From: an uncultured Prevotellaceae bacterium
GTDB taxonomy: Bacteria > Bacteroidota > Bacteroidia > Bacteroidales > Muribaculaceae
DNA length: 64,000 nucleotides
Direction of reading: 5' to 3'
Assembly (NCBI GenBank): GCA_946406035.1
Contig: CAMJJG010000006.1
Span: forward strand, 1 to 64,000
The position numbers and the translations under genes are program-made. Every line of letters begins with the position of its first letter. Positions within the stretch are counted from its first letter, which is position 1. The notes below the pieces were generated by a model. That model worked only from the letters and a program-made list of their open reading frames with translations, ran no database searches and had not been told where the DNA came from. Below are positions 24,484 to 32,578 of the stretch, in pieces.

Positions 24484-24519
24484 GTCTTTAAAGTCCTTAA
24501 GGTCCTTATCGTGCTTAAA
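24484..24519 (+). repeat. Four tandem degenerate 9-mers
   Basis: GTCTTTAAA, GTCCTTAAG, GTCCTTATC and GTGCTTAAA follow each other without gaps between trpS and the next start codon. Confidence 0.7.
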
Positions 24520-24526
24520 AGAAAAA

Positions 24527-25237
24527 ATGAAAGGCTATATCGAGGACCGTGAGTTCGGGAAGATATATGTGGAACTGCGCCGGGGCATGACCTCGGTGCG
24601 GTTCACTTATCATGCCGACGGGCATCTGCTCATGCGCGCCCCGCTGGGTGTGCCGGTGAGCGAGCTGCAGCGCGTCGTGGAGCGTGACCGTGAGCGCCTG
24701 CGGCAGCTGCCGCGCCCACAGTCGTTGTCCTTCAGCGTGGGGCAGGTCATTGAGTGTTACAAGTGCCGTGTTGTCATCGAGGCGCAAAACAGGATGCCGG
24801 GCTACATCCTCAACCACTGGGAAGGGGACACACTGCACCTGCAGGTGTACGTGAGTGCCGACCTTGATGATGAAGCCGTCAAGCGGACAATCTCGAGTGC
24901 CATCGGCCGCGCGATGGATGTCCAGGCCCATGCGTCGTTGCTGCCGCTAGCCCGTCAGGTGGCCAGTGAGTTAGGATTGCAGCCTGCAGGCTTTGAAATC
25001 GGCCGTGGCATGCGCAAACTGGGGCATTGCACCAGTAAAAAGGTCATCCAGCTCTCCCGTAACCTCATGTTCATGCCCGAGGAATTGATCCGTTACATTA
25101 TCTGCCACGAGCTGGCCCACCTCACCCACATGAACCACTCGCCCCAGTTCCATGCCCTGGTCGATGAGTACACCGGCGGCCGCGAGAAAGAACTGGAACG
25201 CCAATTGCGCCAGTTCCGCTTCCCCATCGCCAGGTAG
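24527..25237 (+). CDS. YgjP-like metallopeptidase domain protein (DUF45)
   Basis: The track ORF from 24365 overlaps trpS; the ATG at 24527 (MKGYIEDREFG) is the sensible start and gives 236 residues. The C-terminal part contains CHELAHLTHMNHSPQF, the HExxH-type gluzincin motif of the YgjP/WLM group with its downstream histidines. It also has GHCTSKKVIQLSRNLMFMP, normally GSCS in the family. These proteins are soluble and their substrates are unknown. The gene probably shares the trpS transcript. Confidence 0.85.
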   Translation: MKGYIEDREFGKIYVELRRGMTSVRFTYHADGHLLMRAPLGVPVSELQRVVERDRERLRQLPRPQSLSFSVGQVIECYKCRVVIEAQNRMPGYILNHWEGDTLHLQVYVSADLDDEAVKRTISSAIGRAMDVQAHASLLPLARQVASELGLQPAGFEIGRGMRKLGHCTSKKVIQLSRNLMFMPEELIRYIICHELAHLTHMNHSPQFHALVDEYTGGREKELERQLRQFRFPIAR

Positions 25238-25241
25238 TCCC

Positions 25242-25276
25242 TTTTTCCAGACAACCCTCTTCTTTTTTCAGACAAC
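25242..25276 (+). repeat. Two copies of a TTTTTCAGACAAC motif
   Basis: TTTTTCCAGACAAC at 25242-25255 and TTTTTTCAGACAAC at 25263-25276. Further copies lie after the AAA/DUF4143 gene, direct at about 26656-26670 and inverted at about 26731-26743. Confidence 0.65.
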
Positions 25277-25356
25277 CATGACAACATGATTGACAACCAC
25301 TACAACCTTTTTGGTTGATTGACATCATTTGACAGTCGCTTGTTGGCGCACCACGT

Positions 25357-25431
25357 ACTTTAAATTTACACAAAAACCTTGCAAATTTAAAATCCAACTT
25401 TAAATTTACACAACTTTCTTGCAAATTTAAA
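25357..25431 (+). repeat. Pair of 35-bp direct repeats before the AAA/DUF4143 gene
   Basis: ACTTTAAATTTACACAA, four or so variable bases, then CTTGCAAATTTAAA, occurs at 25357-25391 and again at 25397-25431, a 40-base period. Each unit has TTTAAATTT/AAATTTAAA symmetry. The second copy contains the -33 element of the gene's promoter, so the pair may be an operator. Confidence 0.8.
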
Positions 25432-25449
25432 GTTAATGAAGTAACTTTG
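25419..25449 (+). promoter_or_regulatory. Promoter of the AAA/DUF4143 gene
   Basis: TTG (25419-25421) and TAACTTTG (25442-25449) with 20 bases between. The -33 lies inside the second 35-bp repeat. Confidence 0.7.
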
Positions 25450-25462
25450 CGCTCAAAACAAA

Positions 25463-26632
25463 ATGAATATGATAGACCGCACCCTTCAATCAACACTTGA
25501 GCGACTTGCCACCAAGTATCCTGTCATTACCCTGACGGGACCACGACAGTCCGGAAAATCGACACTGTTGAAACATGCCTTTCCCACTTACAGGTATATC
25601 TCCCTTGAGGATCTTGATATGAGGGAATTTGCTGCCAATGACCCTCGTGGTTTTCTCAATTCCTTTCCTCATCATGTGATTCTTGATGAGGCACAACGCG
25701 TTCCCCAGTTATTTTCTTATATTCAAACCCATGTGGATGAACAAGATGAGGCTGGCATGTATCTCTTGGCGGGTTCGCACAATTTCTTGCTCATGGAGAG
25801 TGTTAACCAGTCCCTCGCTGGCCGTACTGCCATTCTGAAATTACTGCCTTTCTCCCGTCAAGAAATGAAAAATGGCGCAGTGTTACCCGCTAGCATTAAT
25901 GAACAGATCTATCATGGTTCCTATCCGCGATTGTATGACAAAAACTTGTCTCCCAACGAGTTTTATCCTTATTATATCCAAACCTATGTTGAGCGGGATG
26001 TTAGGCAACTCAAGAACATCGGTGACCTGAGCAGATTCACTCGATTTATCAAATTATGCGCCGGACGGATTGGTCAACTACTCAACAATTCATCATTAGC
26101 TGTGGAATGCGGTGTATCAGTACCAACAATTACTTCATGGCTATCGGTGCTTGAAGCCAGCTACATCTGCTACTTGCTGCGGCCCGACTGGAATAATTTC
26201 GCCAAGCGACTGGTCAAAAGTCCAAAACTCTATTTCTATGACACGGGGCTTGCTTGCTCCTTGCTGGATATCAAGTCACCAGATCAGCTTGATCTTCACT
26301 TCTCTCGAGGAGCTTTATTCGAGAATATGGTAATTAACGAGTTTGTGAAAAAAGCCTGGAATCAAGGGCAAGAAACCGACCTTCGCTTCTGGCGCGACAG
26401 TCAAGGCAACGAGGTGGACTTGCTGGTTTATGATAGCGAGAGGCCTGTTGCCTATGAGATCAAGTCAGGCGAGACTTTCCACCAAGACTTTTTCAAGGGA
26501 CTGACCAAATGGGCGGATATCACCAGTGCCGATACGAATCATCTAAATGTCATCTACGGCGGATCAGAAGGTCTCGCGACTTCGGCAGGGCGGCTCATGA
26601 CACTCGACGACATTAACCGAGAGAAATTGTAA
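25463..26632 (+). CDS. AAA_14/DUF4143 ATP-binding protein
   Basis: A 389-residue protein with Walker A GPRQSGKST (26-34) and Walker B HVILDEAQ (71-78). Sensor-like GSHNFLL and a glutamine/arginine-rich linker follow, then a DUF4143 region (about 190-350). The C-terminal RFWRDSQGNEVDLLV...AYEIKSG has the E-V-D and E-I-K spacing of a PD-(D/E)XK nuclease-like core. Such proteins are common, strain-variable and functionally unresolved. Base composition is clearly more AT-rich than the neighbours, and the gene is bracketed by repeat motifs, which suggests acquisition as a cassette. Confidence 0.85.
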   Translation: MNMIDRTLQSTLERLATKYPVITLTGPRQSGKSTLLKHAFPTYRYISLEDLDMREFAANDPRGFLNSFPHHVILDEAQRVPQLFSYIQTHVDEQDEAGMYLLAGSHNFLLMESVNQSLAGRTAILKLLPFSRQEMKNGAVLPASINEQIYHGSYPRLYDKNLSPNEFYPYYIQTYVERDVRQLKNIGDLSRFTRFIKLCAGRIGQLLNNSSLAVECGVSVPTITSWLSVLEASYICYLLRPDWNNFAKRLVKSPKLYFYDTGLACSLLDIKSPDQLDLHFSRGALFENMVINEFVKKAWNQGQETDLRFWRDSQGNEVDLLVYDSERPVAYEIKSGETFHQDFFKGLTKWADITSADTNHLNVIYGGSEGLATSAGRLMTLDDINREKL

Positions 26633-26655
26633 AATCCAGGGCAACTGCATCAAAA

Positions 26656-26743
26656 CTTTTTTCAGACAACAAAAACAACTTGAACAACAATTATTTAAAA
26701 GTGTTGTTCAAGTTGTTTATTGTTGTTCAAGTTGTCTGAAAAA
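26656..26743. repeat. Repeat-rich hairpin after the AAA/DUF4143 gene
   Basis: AAACAACTTGAACAACA (26673-26689) pairs perfectly over 17 bp with 26702-26718. The right arm is then repeated directly at 26721-26735 (TGTTGTTCAAGTTGT). Outer CAGACAAC (26663-26670) and GTTGTCTG (26731-26738) also pair, so two alternative folds exist. It lies between convergent genes and probably also terminates both. Confidence 0.75.
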
Positions 26744-26752
26744 GAGGGTTCA

Positions 26753-27829
26753 TCAGTGGATGGTGACCTGGGTGGCGCCGAAGCCGTACTCGCGGAAGCT
26801 CGCGTCCTGGGCGGTGCAGCGCGGGTAGCGGCGCTTGAGCTCGCTCAGCAGGTGCTGGCGCAGCTTGCCCTCGCCCTTGCCGTGGATGAAGACGATGCGC
26901 TGTCCATGCTTGGCCAGGTTGGCATCCATCACCTCGCGGAACTTGTCCATCTGGTATTCCAGGATAGCGCCAGGCGTCATGCCGTTCAGGTTGTCCATCA
27001 GCGAGCTGATGTGCAGGTCCTGGACGATGATGCCGTTGGGGTCGGCCTTCTTCTGGACGGGCTTGCGCTGCGGGCGGTCGAGGCGCTTTTTCTCCTTCAT
27101 GGCGCGCTCGAGCTCGCCGCTGTCGATGCGCATCTGGCGGGCTGGACGGTCGTTGGTGACAATCTCCACGGCGATGACAGGCACGTCAAAGTAGGGATTC
27201 TCGTGGAAGCAATGCACCTTGTAGAACTTGGTGACGTCGAGGCGCTGCTCGATGAGGGCGGGATTCTTGAGCTTGAAGCCCTTGCCCTGCTTGAATGCCA
27301 CATACTGGACGGCCACATGGGTCATGCTGTTGAGGTCGTCGTGGCCGAACTCCTCGAGTTCGACCTGGATGTTGGGCTCGACGATGCCGTGGTAGCGGGT
27401 CTGCCACTCGCCGTCGCCGTCGCCGCGGGTCATATAGGTGAAATAGAGGAAGTAGTTGCTGTCGTTGACCAGCGTGGCATAGAAGGTGGTCGTGTTCAGG
27501 TGCTTGATCTCGCGCGCCTCATATCCCAGCACTACGTTGAGCACTTCGCCCTCGGGGGTCTCCTCGATGGGCAGGGTGGGCTCGGGGACGGGTTGAGGCC
27601 TGGGTGCGGGCTTGTCGGGCTCGACCTGGCGGGTGCGGATGTCGAGCGGACGCTCATAAGCCGAGGCCTTGGTGCCTGCCTGCCCCACAACGACCAGCTC
27701 CTTCTCCAGCGCGGGGCGCTCAAAGCCGTCCTGGTCCTCTACATAGACGGTCTTGCCGTCGATTCTGGAAACTCGGCCGCCTCCCACATCGTTGAGGAAG
27801 CGCACGATATCGTTGATTTTAACGTTCAT
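26753..27829 (-). CDS. DUF2027 protein with C-terminal Smr domain
   Basis: A 358-residue cytosolic protein. The N-terminus (about 1-70) is a small beta domain (DIVRFLNDVGGGRVSRIDGK), followed by a proline-rich linker (about 70-90). The DUF2027 core is at about 95-235 and a charged linker (KKRLDRPQRKPVQKK) follows. The Smr domain (about 275-358) has DLHISSL and the catalytic-type IHGKGEGKLRQHLL. Smr domains of MutS2 and SmrB are endonucleases acting on DNA or on mRNA at collided ribosomes. The fusion is a Bacteroidetes-typical architecture, with its exact role unknown. Confidence 0.85.
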   Translation of the reverse strand: MNVKINDIVRFLNDVGGGRVSRIDGKTVYVEDQDGFERPALEKELVVVGQAGTKASAYERPLDIRTRQVEPDKPAPRPQPVPEPTLPIEETPEGEVLNVVLGYEAREIKHLNTTTFYATLVNDSNYFLYFTYMTRGDGDGEWQTRYHGIVEPNIQVELEEFGHDDLNSMTHVAVQYVAFKQGKGFKLKNPALIEQRLDVTKFYKVHCFHENPYFDVPVIAVEIVTNDRPARQMRIDSGELERAMKEKKRLDRPQRKPVQKKADPNGIIVQDLHISSLMDNLNGMTPGAILEYQMDKFREVMDANLAKHGQRIVFIHGKGEGKLRQHLLSELKRRYPRCTAQDASFREYGFGATQVTIH

Positions 27830-27946
27830 GATGTAGTATCGTTTTTTTTTAGGCTGCGAAGTTACAAAAAATGCGGCACATGATGAAATAATGAAGGCTT
27901 TCCTTGCGTTTCATGTGAATGATAGAAACTATAAACATTAATCAAA

Positions 27947-28402
27947 ATGAAGAAGATCATATTAACATTGGCATTGATAGCTTCGTCAATGACCGTTATC
28001 GCGCAAGACGCAATTCAAGTCCCACCAGCACAGGTGAGTGAGGTTGAGGGTTTTAATCCCGCATCCAAGCGGGTCTATGCCTTGCTGTCCGGCTCACCCC
28101 AACTCTTCAGCAGCAAGGTCAAGGTGGCCATCGATTTTGGCCAGAGCACCTCATGGCTGGGAGCGATGAGCGAGTCGATGATTGTGGATGAAAACGGCAA
28201 GGAAATCAAGTTCAACTCAATGATTGACGCGATGAACTATCTGGGCCAGTTCGGCTGGAAGTTTGCACAAGCCTATGTGGTGCCTCATGGTGACAAGGGC
28301 GACATGAGTGGCACCGTTTACTGGATTCTCTACAAGGACGTTGACGATTACAGCCAGATTACCGAGGGATTTATCACCAAGCGTCAACAACGAGGGCACT
28401 AA
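27947..28402 (+). CDS. Small secreted protein, function unknown
   Basis: A 151-residue product with a clean signal peptide (MKKIILTLALIASSMTVIAQ). The mature part is mixed alpha/beta (VKVAIDFGQSTSW, AMNYLGQFGWKFAQAYVV, TVYWILYKDV) and has no cysteine or catalytic motif. The pattern resembles short Bacteroidales periplasmic proteins, but I recognise no family. It is transcribed divergently from the DUF2027-Smr gene and is monocistronic, bounded by a convergent hairpin. Confidence 0.65.
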   Translation: MKKIILTLALIASSMTVIAQDAIQVPPAQVSEVEGFNPASKRVYALLSGSPQLFSSKVKVAIDFGQSTSWLGAMSESMIVDENGKEIKFNSMIDAMNYLGQFGWKFAQAYVVPHGDKGDMSGTVYWILYKDVDDYSQITEGFITKRQQRGH

Positions 28403-28426
28403 CCCCCGGAGCCCCCTAGAAAGTAG

Positions 28427-28473
28427 AGTTATCGCCAACTAGAATCTTTAAAAAAAGACAGTTGGCGATAACT
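28427..28473. terminator. 14-bp hairpin at a convergent junction
   Basis: AGTTATCGCCAACT pairs perfectly with AGTTGGCGATAACT around a 19-base loop, between the small secreted protein and cydB. Confidence 0.7.
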
Positions 28474-28500
28474 TGTTGTTTTATAGTGTGTTGACGCTTG

Positions 28501-29640
28501 TCAATACTTGTGGTCGGTGTCGTCGAGTTCACGGGTAGTGAGACGTCGACGGTCCATCTTGTACCAGCAGTAGGCGATATAGGCCACGACAAAGGGAACG
28601 AGGATCGAGACCACACTCATCACCTTGAGGGTGAACTCGCTCGACGAGCTGTTGCGCAGCGTGAGCGAGCTCTGCACGTCGAGCAGCGACGGCAGGTAGG
28701 CGGTGTTGTTATAGCCCACGACCCAGAAGAGGGTCAACACGACCAGCACGGTACCGATGCCGGCGGGCCAGATGCCACGACGGTAGTCGGCCTTGATCAA
28801 CGACTTGCCGATGCCCAGCAACACCAGCACCACGCCAGCGAGCAGGATAACCAGAGCCCACCACATCGACAGGTAGTTCATCAGGTACTTATAGGGCACC
28901 CACTGGGCATTGCCGCTGTCGTCAACAGCCACTCCCGATGCCGTGAGGATGACCACCACCACAGCAATAAACAGGGGGACAAACACGCCAGCGTTGACTA
29001 GCAACAGGTGGCGCTGACTTGCATTCACCTCGTCATCGTCGATGTTGTTGATAAAGTAGAGCGACGCTAGCGTGCGCGCCAGGAAGAATACCATCACGCC
29101 AAACAGCAGGCATCTCCAGTTGGCGATAGCCTCGAGCCCATGATGAGGACCCCACTGCGAGATGGTCGCGGCCTGGACGTTGAGGATGTTGCTCTTGGTC
29201 ACCGTGAACTCGGCGCCAAAGAACATCGTTGCCACGGCCACGCCCAGCAACACGGGCCCCACGATGCCGTTGACGAGCAGCAGCGTGTCGTAGAACCGCG
29301 AGCCGTAGATGTTGCCCGGCTTGGAACGGTACTCATAGCTGATGGCCTGGATCACAAAACTGAACAGGATCAGCATCCACAGCCAGTAGGCACCGCCGAA
29401 ACTCGTGCTGTAAAACAGCGGGAACGAGGCAAAAAAGGCACCACCAAAGGTCACCAGCGTCGTGTAGGTCAGCTCCCACTTGCGCCCCATCGAGTTGATG
29501 AGCAACGCGCGTTTGTCGGGTTTGGCATAGTGGATGAGCATCGACTGGCCGCCCTGCACCATGAGCAGGAACACCAGCAGCGCACCCAGCACCGACATGA
29601 TGAACCACCAGTAATTCTGTAACAGATTGTATGTTGTCAT
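28501..29640 (-). CDS. cydB: Cytochrome bd ubiquinol oxidase subunit II
   Basis: Second subunit of the cytochrome bd quinol oxidase, an inner-membrane complex that reduces oxygen at high affinity and lets anaerobes scavenge trace oxygen. The 379 residues have eight or nine hydrophobic helices and begin YNLLQNYWWFIMSVLGALLVFLLMVQGGQSM, the family's N-terminal helix with the GG motif. It lies 15 bases after cydA and is the last gene of the DUF4492-cydA-cydB operon. Confidence 0.93.
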   Translation of the reverse strand: MTTYNLLQNYWWFIMSVLGALLVFLLMVQGGQSMLIHYAKPDKRALLINSMGRKWELTYTTLVTFGGAFFASFPLFYSTSFGGAYWLWMLILFSFVIQAISYEYRSKPGNIYGSRFYDTLLLVNGIVGPVLLGVAVATMFFGAEFTVTKSNILNVQAATISQWGPHHGLEAIANWRCLLFGVMVFFLARTLASLYFINNIDDDEVNASQRHLLLVNAGVFVPLFIAVVVVILTASGVAVDDSGNAQWVPYKYLMNYLSMWWALVILLAGVVLVLLGIGKSLIKADYRRGIWPAGIGTVLVVLTLFWVVGYNNTAYLPSLLDVQSSLTLRNSSSSEFTLKVMSVVSILVPFVVAYIAYCWYKMDRRRLTTRELDDTDHKY

Positions 29641-29655
29641 GATTTGGGCCCTCCT

Positions 29656-31239
29656 TTACTTTTTGTCATTATCAATGTCTAAATCGGTGAGCGATTTCTT
29701 GGAAATCTGCTTGCAGATGATGCTCACGTCGGCAATGAGCAATGCGGTGAACACCACGGCAAAGATCCAGAAAGTCGTCTGCACATAACCCGCACTCAGG
29801 TCACTGATGGCCACCTTGTTGGGCATCAGATCCTGGATGGTCCACGGCTGGCGTCCAACCTCGGCAACAACCCAGCCGCTCGCGCTGCACAGGTAGGTCA
29901 AGGGCATGGTGATAATGGCCAGGATGTACCACCAGCGAGCCCACTTGGCCTGGTTGAGAATCTGCGGTTTATAGACGAATAGCAGCGCCAACAGCAGGAA
30001 CAGGAGCAGGTAACCACCCACGGTCACCATGAAGTGGAACGTGTAGAACGTCAACGGCACGTTGGGGACCGCCTCCTCGGGCTTGTCGAGATAGGCGTAG
30101 CCAAAGTGCTTAAAGTCGGCATTGATGGCAGCTTTCAGGCTGTCGGTCAACATGGTGTTGCCACCGTTCATCACAGCGCTGTATTGTGCCATCATCTCCT
30201 GTAGTTGGTGTCCGCGTTTCATGCGTTCGGCATAGGGGACGGTGTTGATCTCGTTACCCTCGTTGTCATAGGTCACCCCATTGATGATATCCTCGATTCC
30301 GGGGACAAAAGCCTTGAAATCATGGGTGGCGAGGAACGACAGCCCATAGGGGATGCTGATGTCGAACAGATAAGGATCCTTGTCGTCAAAGGGCTGCTTG
30401 CCGGGGTTGAGGATACCAAAGGCCACGATCGACTGCCCGTGGTTGCCCTTGTACAAACCCTCCATCGCGGCCAGCTTCATGGGCTGATACTTGGCCACGG
30501 TGATGGCACTCGTGTCGCCGGTGATCATGGTGAGCACGATGCCAATGACGCCCACCCACGCGCCCACCTTGAGGCTGCGCTGGCAATGATCATAGTTGCG
30601 CTTCTTGAGCAGCATCCAGCCGCAAACGCCACACACAAAAGCCCCACCCAGCGTCCACGCGCTGAGCACGGTGTGGAAAAACTTGCTCACCGCCATGGGC
30701 GACAGTGCCACGGCGGCAAAACTGGTCATCTCGTTGCGCATGGTGGCAGGATTGAACTCGCAACCCGTGGGGTACTGCATCCACGCGTTGGCCACAAGAA
30801 TCCACAGGGCCGACAGGCTGGCGCCGATGGCAGTCAGCCACGTCGAGGCGAGGTGGAACTTGGGACTCACCTTTTTCCAGCCGAAGAACATCACCGCGAT
30901 GAACGTCGATTCCATAAAGAAGGCCAAAATGCCCTCAACGGCCAGCGGGGCACCAAAGATGTCGCCCACAAACCAGCTGTAGTTGGACCAGTTGGTGCCG
31001 AACTCAAACTCCAGGATGATGCCCGTGGCCACACCAATGGCGAAGTTCACGCCGAAGATTGTCATCCAGAACTTGGTCGTTGCCAGCCACTTCTCGCTGC
31101 GCGTGCGATAATAGATGGTCTCCATAACGGCGATGATGATGCCCAGGCCCAGTGTTAATGGCACAAAGAGCCAATGGTAAATCGCCGTCAGCGCAAATTG
31201 CGCTCGCGACCAGTCAACAACATTAGTTAATTCTTCCAT
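29656..31239 (-). CDS. cydA: Cytochrome bd ubiquinol oxidase subunit I
   Basis: Heme-bearing subunit of the bd oxidase, 527 residues. AIYHWLFVPLTLGLG (about 19-33) contains the heme b595 histidine. FFMESTFIAVMFFGW (about 107-121) carries the conserved glutamate. VAEVGRQPWTI near residue 450 is the GRQPW signature on the quinol side. The insert between helices VI and VII is long enough to hold a Q-loop. A DUF4492 gene precedes it and cydB follows, the standard Bacteroidetes arrangement. Confidence 0.95.
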   Translation of the reverse strand: MEELTNVVDWSRAQFALTAIYHWLFVPLTLGLGIIIAVMETIYYRTRSEKWLATTKFWMTIFGVNFAIGVATGIILEFEFGTNWSNYSWFVGDIFGAPLAVEGILAFFMESTFIAVMFFGWKKVSPKFHLASTWLTAIGASLSALWILVANAWMQYPTGCEFNPATMRNEMTSFAAVALSPMAVSKFFHTVLSAWTLGGAFVCGVCGWMLLKKRNYDHCQRSLKVGAWVGVIGIVLTMITGDTSAITVAKYQPMKLAAMEGLYKGNHGQSIVAFGILNPGKQPFDDKDPYLFDISIPYGLSFLATHDFKAFVPGIEDIINGVTYDNEGNEINTVPYAERMKRGHQLQEMMAQYSAVMNGGNTMLTDSLKAAINADFKHFGYAYLDKPEEAVPNVPLTFYTFHFMVTVGGYLLLFLLLALLFVYKPQILNQAKWARWWYILAIITMPLTYLCSASGWVVAEVGRQPWTIQDLMPNKVAISDLSAGYVQTTFWIFAVVFTALLIADVSIICKQISKKSLTDLDIDNDKK

Positions 31240-31303
31240 AATCAGATTTATTTATAGTTTATACTTGTCGTCGTTGAGTTTTCTTAGGGGGGCGGGCTGA
31301 CCG

Positions 31304-31537
31304 TTAGCGGTCAGCCAGTTGCTGACGCACGTACTCGGTCTTCTCCTGCTCGGTGTCACACTTGCTGTTCAGGAAATTGGGAAAGAACAGTATCTTGATG
31401 ATGACAAAGAAGATAAACAACTTGATGCCGATAATGAGCCACAGGGTCTTGCCTACAGTCATGCTGCGAAAGCCATCGTAGTAGAGATGGAATGCGCGCC
31501 ACCAGAAACCGTGGGAGTCGTCTTGATTCTTGCTCAT
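31304..31537 (-). CDS. DUF4492 protein, cytochrome bd-associated
   Basis: A 77-residue protein with one transmembrane helix (LWLIIGIKLFIFFVIIKILFF, about 32-52) after an aromatic amphipathic segment (FWWRAFHLYYDGFRSM), and a charged tail. Position as first gene of the cydAB operon and the sequence match DUF4492, which is regularly found there in Bacteroidetes. A role as small accessory subunit, analogous to CydX, is inference. Confidence 0.85.
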   Translation of the reverse strand: MSKNQDDSHGFWWRAFHLYYDGFRSMTVGKTLWLIIGIKLFIFFVIIKILFFPNFLNSKCDTEQEKTEYVRQQLADR

Positions 31538-31570
31538 GGTTTTGAAAAGAGGAATCGGTTAAACAATTCA

Positions 31571-31601
31571 CAAAGATAAAGATAAAAATCTAATTTCCAA
31601 A
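31571..31601 (-). promoter_or_regulatory. Promoter of the DUF4492-cydAB operon
   Basis: Minus-strand TTTG (31598-31601) and TATCTTTG (31571-31578), 19 bases apart, 33 bases before the start. The prmC promoter begins only 15 bases away on the other strand. Confidence 0.8.
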
Positions 31602-31615
31602 ACAATCGGCCTTTT

Positions 31616-31647
31616 TTTGACCAAAAGCGGGAAAAAGTGTACCTTTG
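31616..31647 (+). promoter_or_regulatory. Promoter of prmC
   Basis: TTTG (31616-31619) and TACCTTTG (31640-31647), 20 bases apart. It shows that the track's start at 31617 lies inside the promoter and that ATG 31665 is the real start. Confidence 0.85.
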
Positions 31648-31664
31648 CAAGAAAAGTCAAGATT

Positions 31665-32504
31665 ATGATACTCAAGCAAGCAATTGAACAACTCAAGAGC
31701 GGACTCGCGGGTGTTGCCGAGCCAGCCGAGGTACAGGCGATGATACGCGTTGTGTGTGAAGATGTTTTCAACTATGACCAGGTCGATATGGCCCTGCGTC
31801 AGGACAGTGAATTGCCCGATTTCGCGCCCCAGCGCGTCGAGGACATCATCGCGCGCCTGCGTCGTCACGAGCCGTTGCAGTATATTGTGGGCAGTGCACG
31901 GTTTCACGGCCACCGCTTCAAGGTAACCCCCGCCGTGCTCATTCCGCGGCCCGAGACCGAGCAACTGGTTGACCTCATTATCGACGAGAATCCCGGCAGC
32001 GACCTGCGTGTCCTGGACATGGGCACGGGCAGTGGATGCATCGCCATCTCGCTGGCCAGGGCACTGAAATTTGCTACAGTTGACGCGCTCGACGTCTCGC
32101 GCGATGCCCTGGCGGTTGCTCGAGAGAACGCCGCTGCGCTCAAGGTCAAGGTGCGCCTGTTTGAGAGCGACATGCTAGCGCCCCAGCCGCCGGCCACCTA
32201 TGATATCATCGTGAGCAACCCTCCCTACATCTGCTGGAGTGAGCGCGAGACGATGGATAGCAATGTCAAGGACTATGAGCCGAGTGCGGCGCTGTTTGTC
32301 CCCGACAATGACCCGTTGATGTTTTACAAGGCTATCGCGGCCTATGCCGCCCAGTCGCTGGGGCCTGGCGGCCGGTTGTATCTTGAGATCAATCAGCGCT
32401 TTGCCAATGAGATGAGGCGCCTGCTCGATGAGAACGGCTTTAACGATGTGCGCATCATCGATGACAGCTACGGCAAGCCGCGCTTTGCTGCTGCCAGAAC
32501 ATAA
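31665..32504 (+). CDS. prmC: Release factor glutamine methyltransferase
   Basis: Methylates the GGQ glutamine of release factors RF1 and RF2 using SAM, in the cytosol. From ATG 31665 the protein is 279 residues. A helical N-domain (about 1-75) precedes the Rossmann methyltransferase. Motif I is VLDMGTGSGCIAISLA (about 116-131) and the substrate-amide motif is NPPYICWSE (about 184-192). The PLQYIVG and IPRPETEQLVD blocks are typical of PrmC. It stands 74 bases before ribD, a pair often adjacent in Bacteroidales. Confidence 0.93.
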   Translation: MILKQAIEQLKSGLAGVAEPAEVQAMIRVVCEDVFNYDQVDMALRQDSELPDFAPQRVEDIIARLRRHEPLQYIVGSARFHGHRFKVTPAVLIPRPETEQLVDLIIDENPGSDLRVLDMGTGSGCIAISLARALKFATVDALDVSRDALAVARENAAALKVKVRLFESDMLAPQPPATYDIIVSNPPYICWSERETMDSNVKDYEPSAALFVPDNDPLMFYKAIAAYAAQSLGPGGRLYLEINQRFANEMRRLLDENGFNDVRIIDDSYGKPRFAAART

Positions 32505-32578
32505 CAATACATGCATCTCACTGATTTTTATAAAAGAATGCTGATGCTATACGTCACAATTGGCGCAATTGGTAGTTG

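Noticed and set aside
24365-24526. Longer N-terminus for the YgjP-like protein
   Set aside because: The extra 54 residues are read out of frame from trpS coding DNA, and ATG 24527 starts the conserved region.
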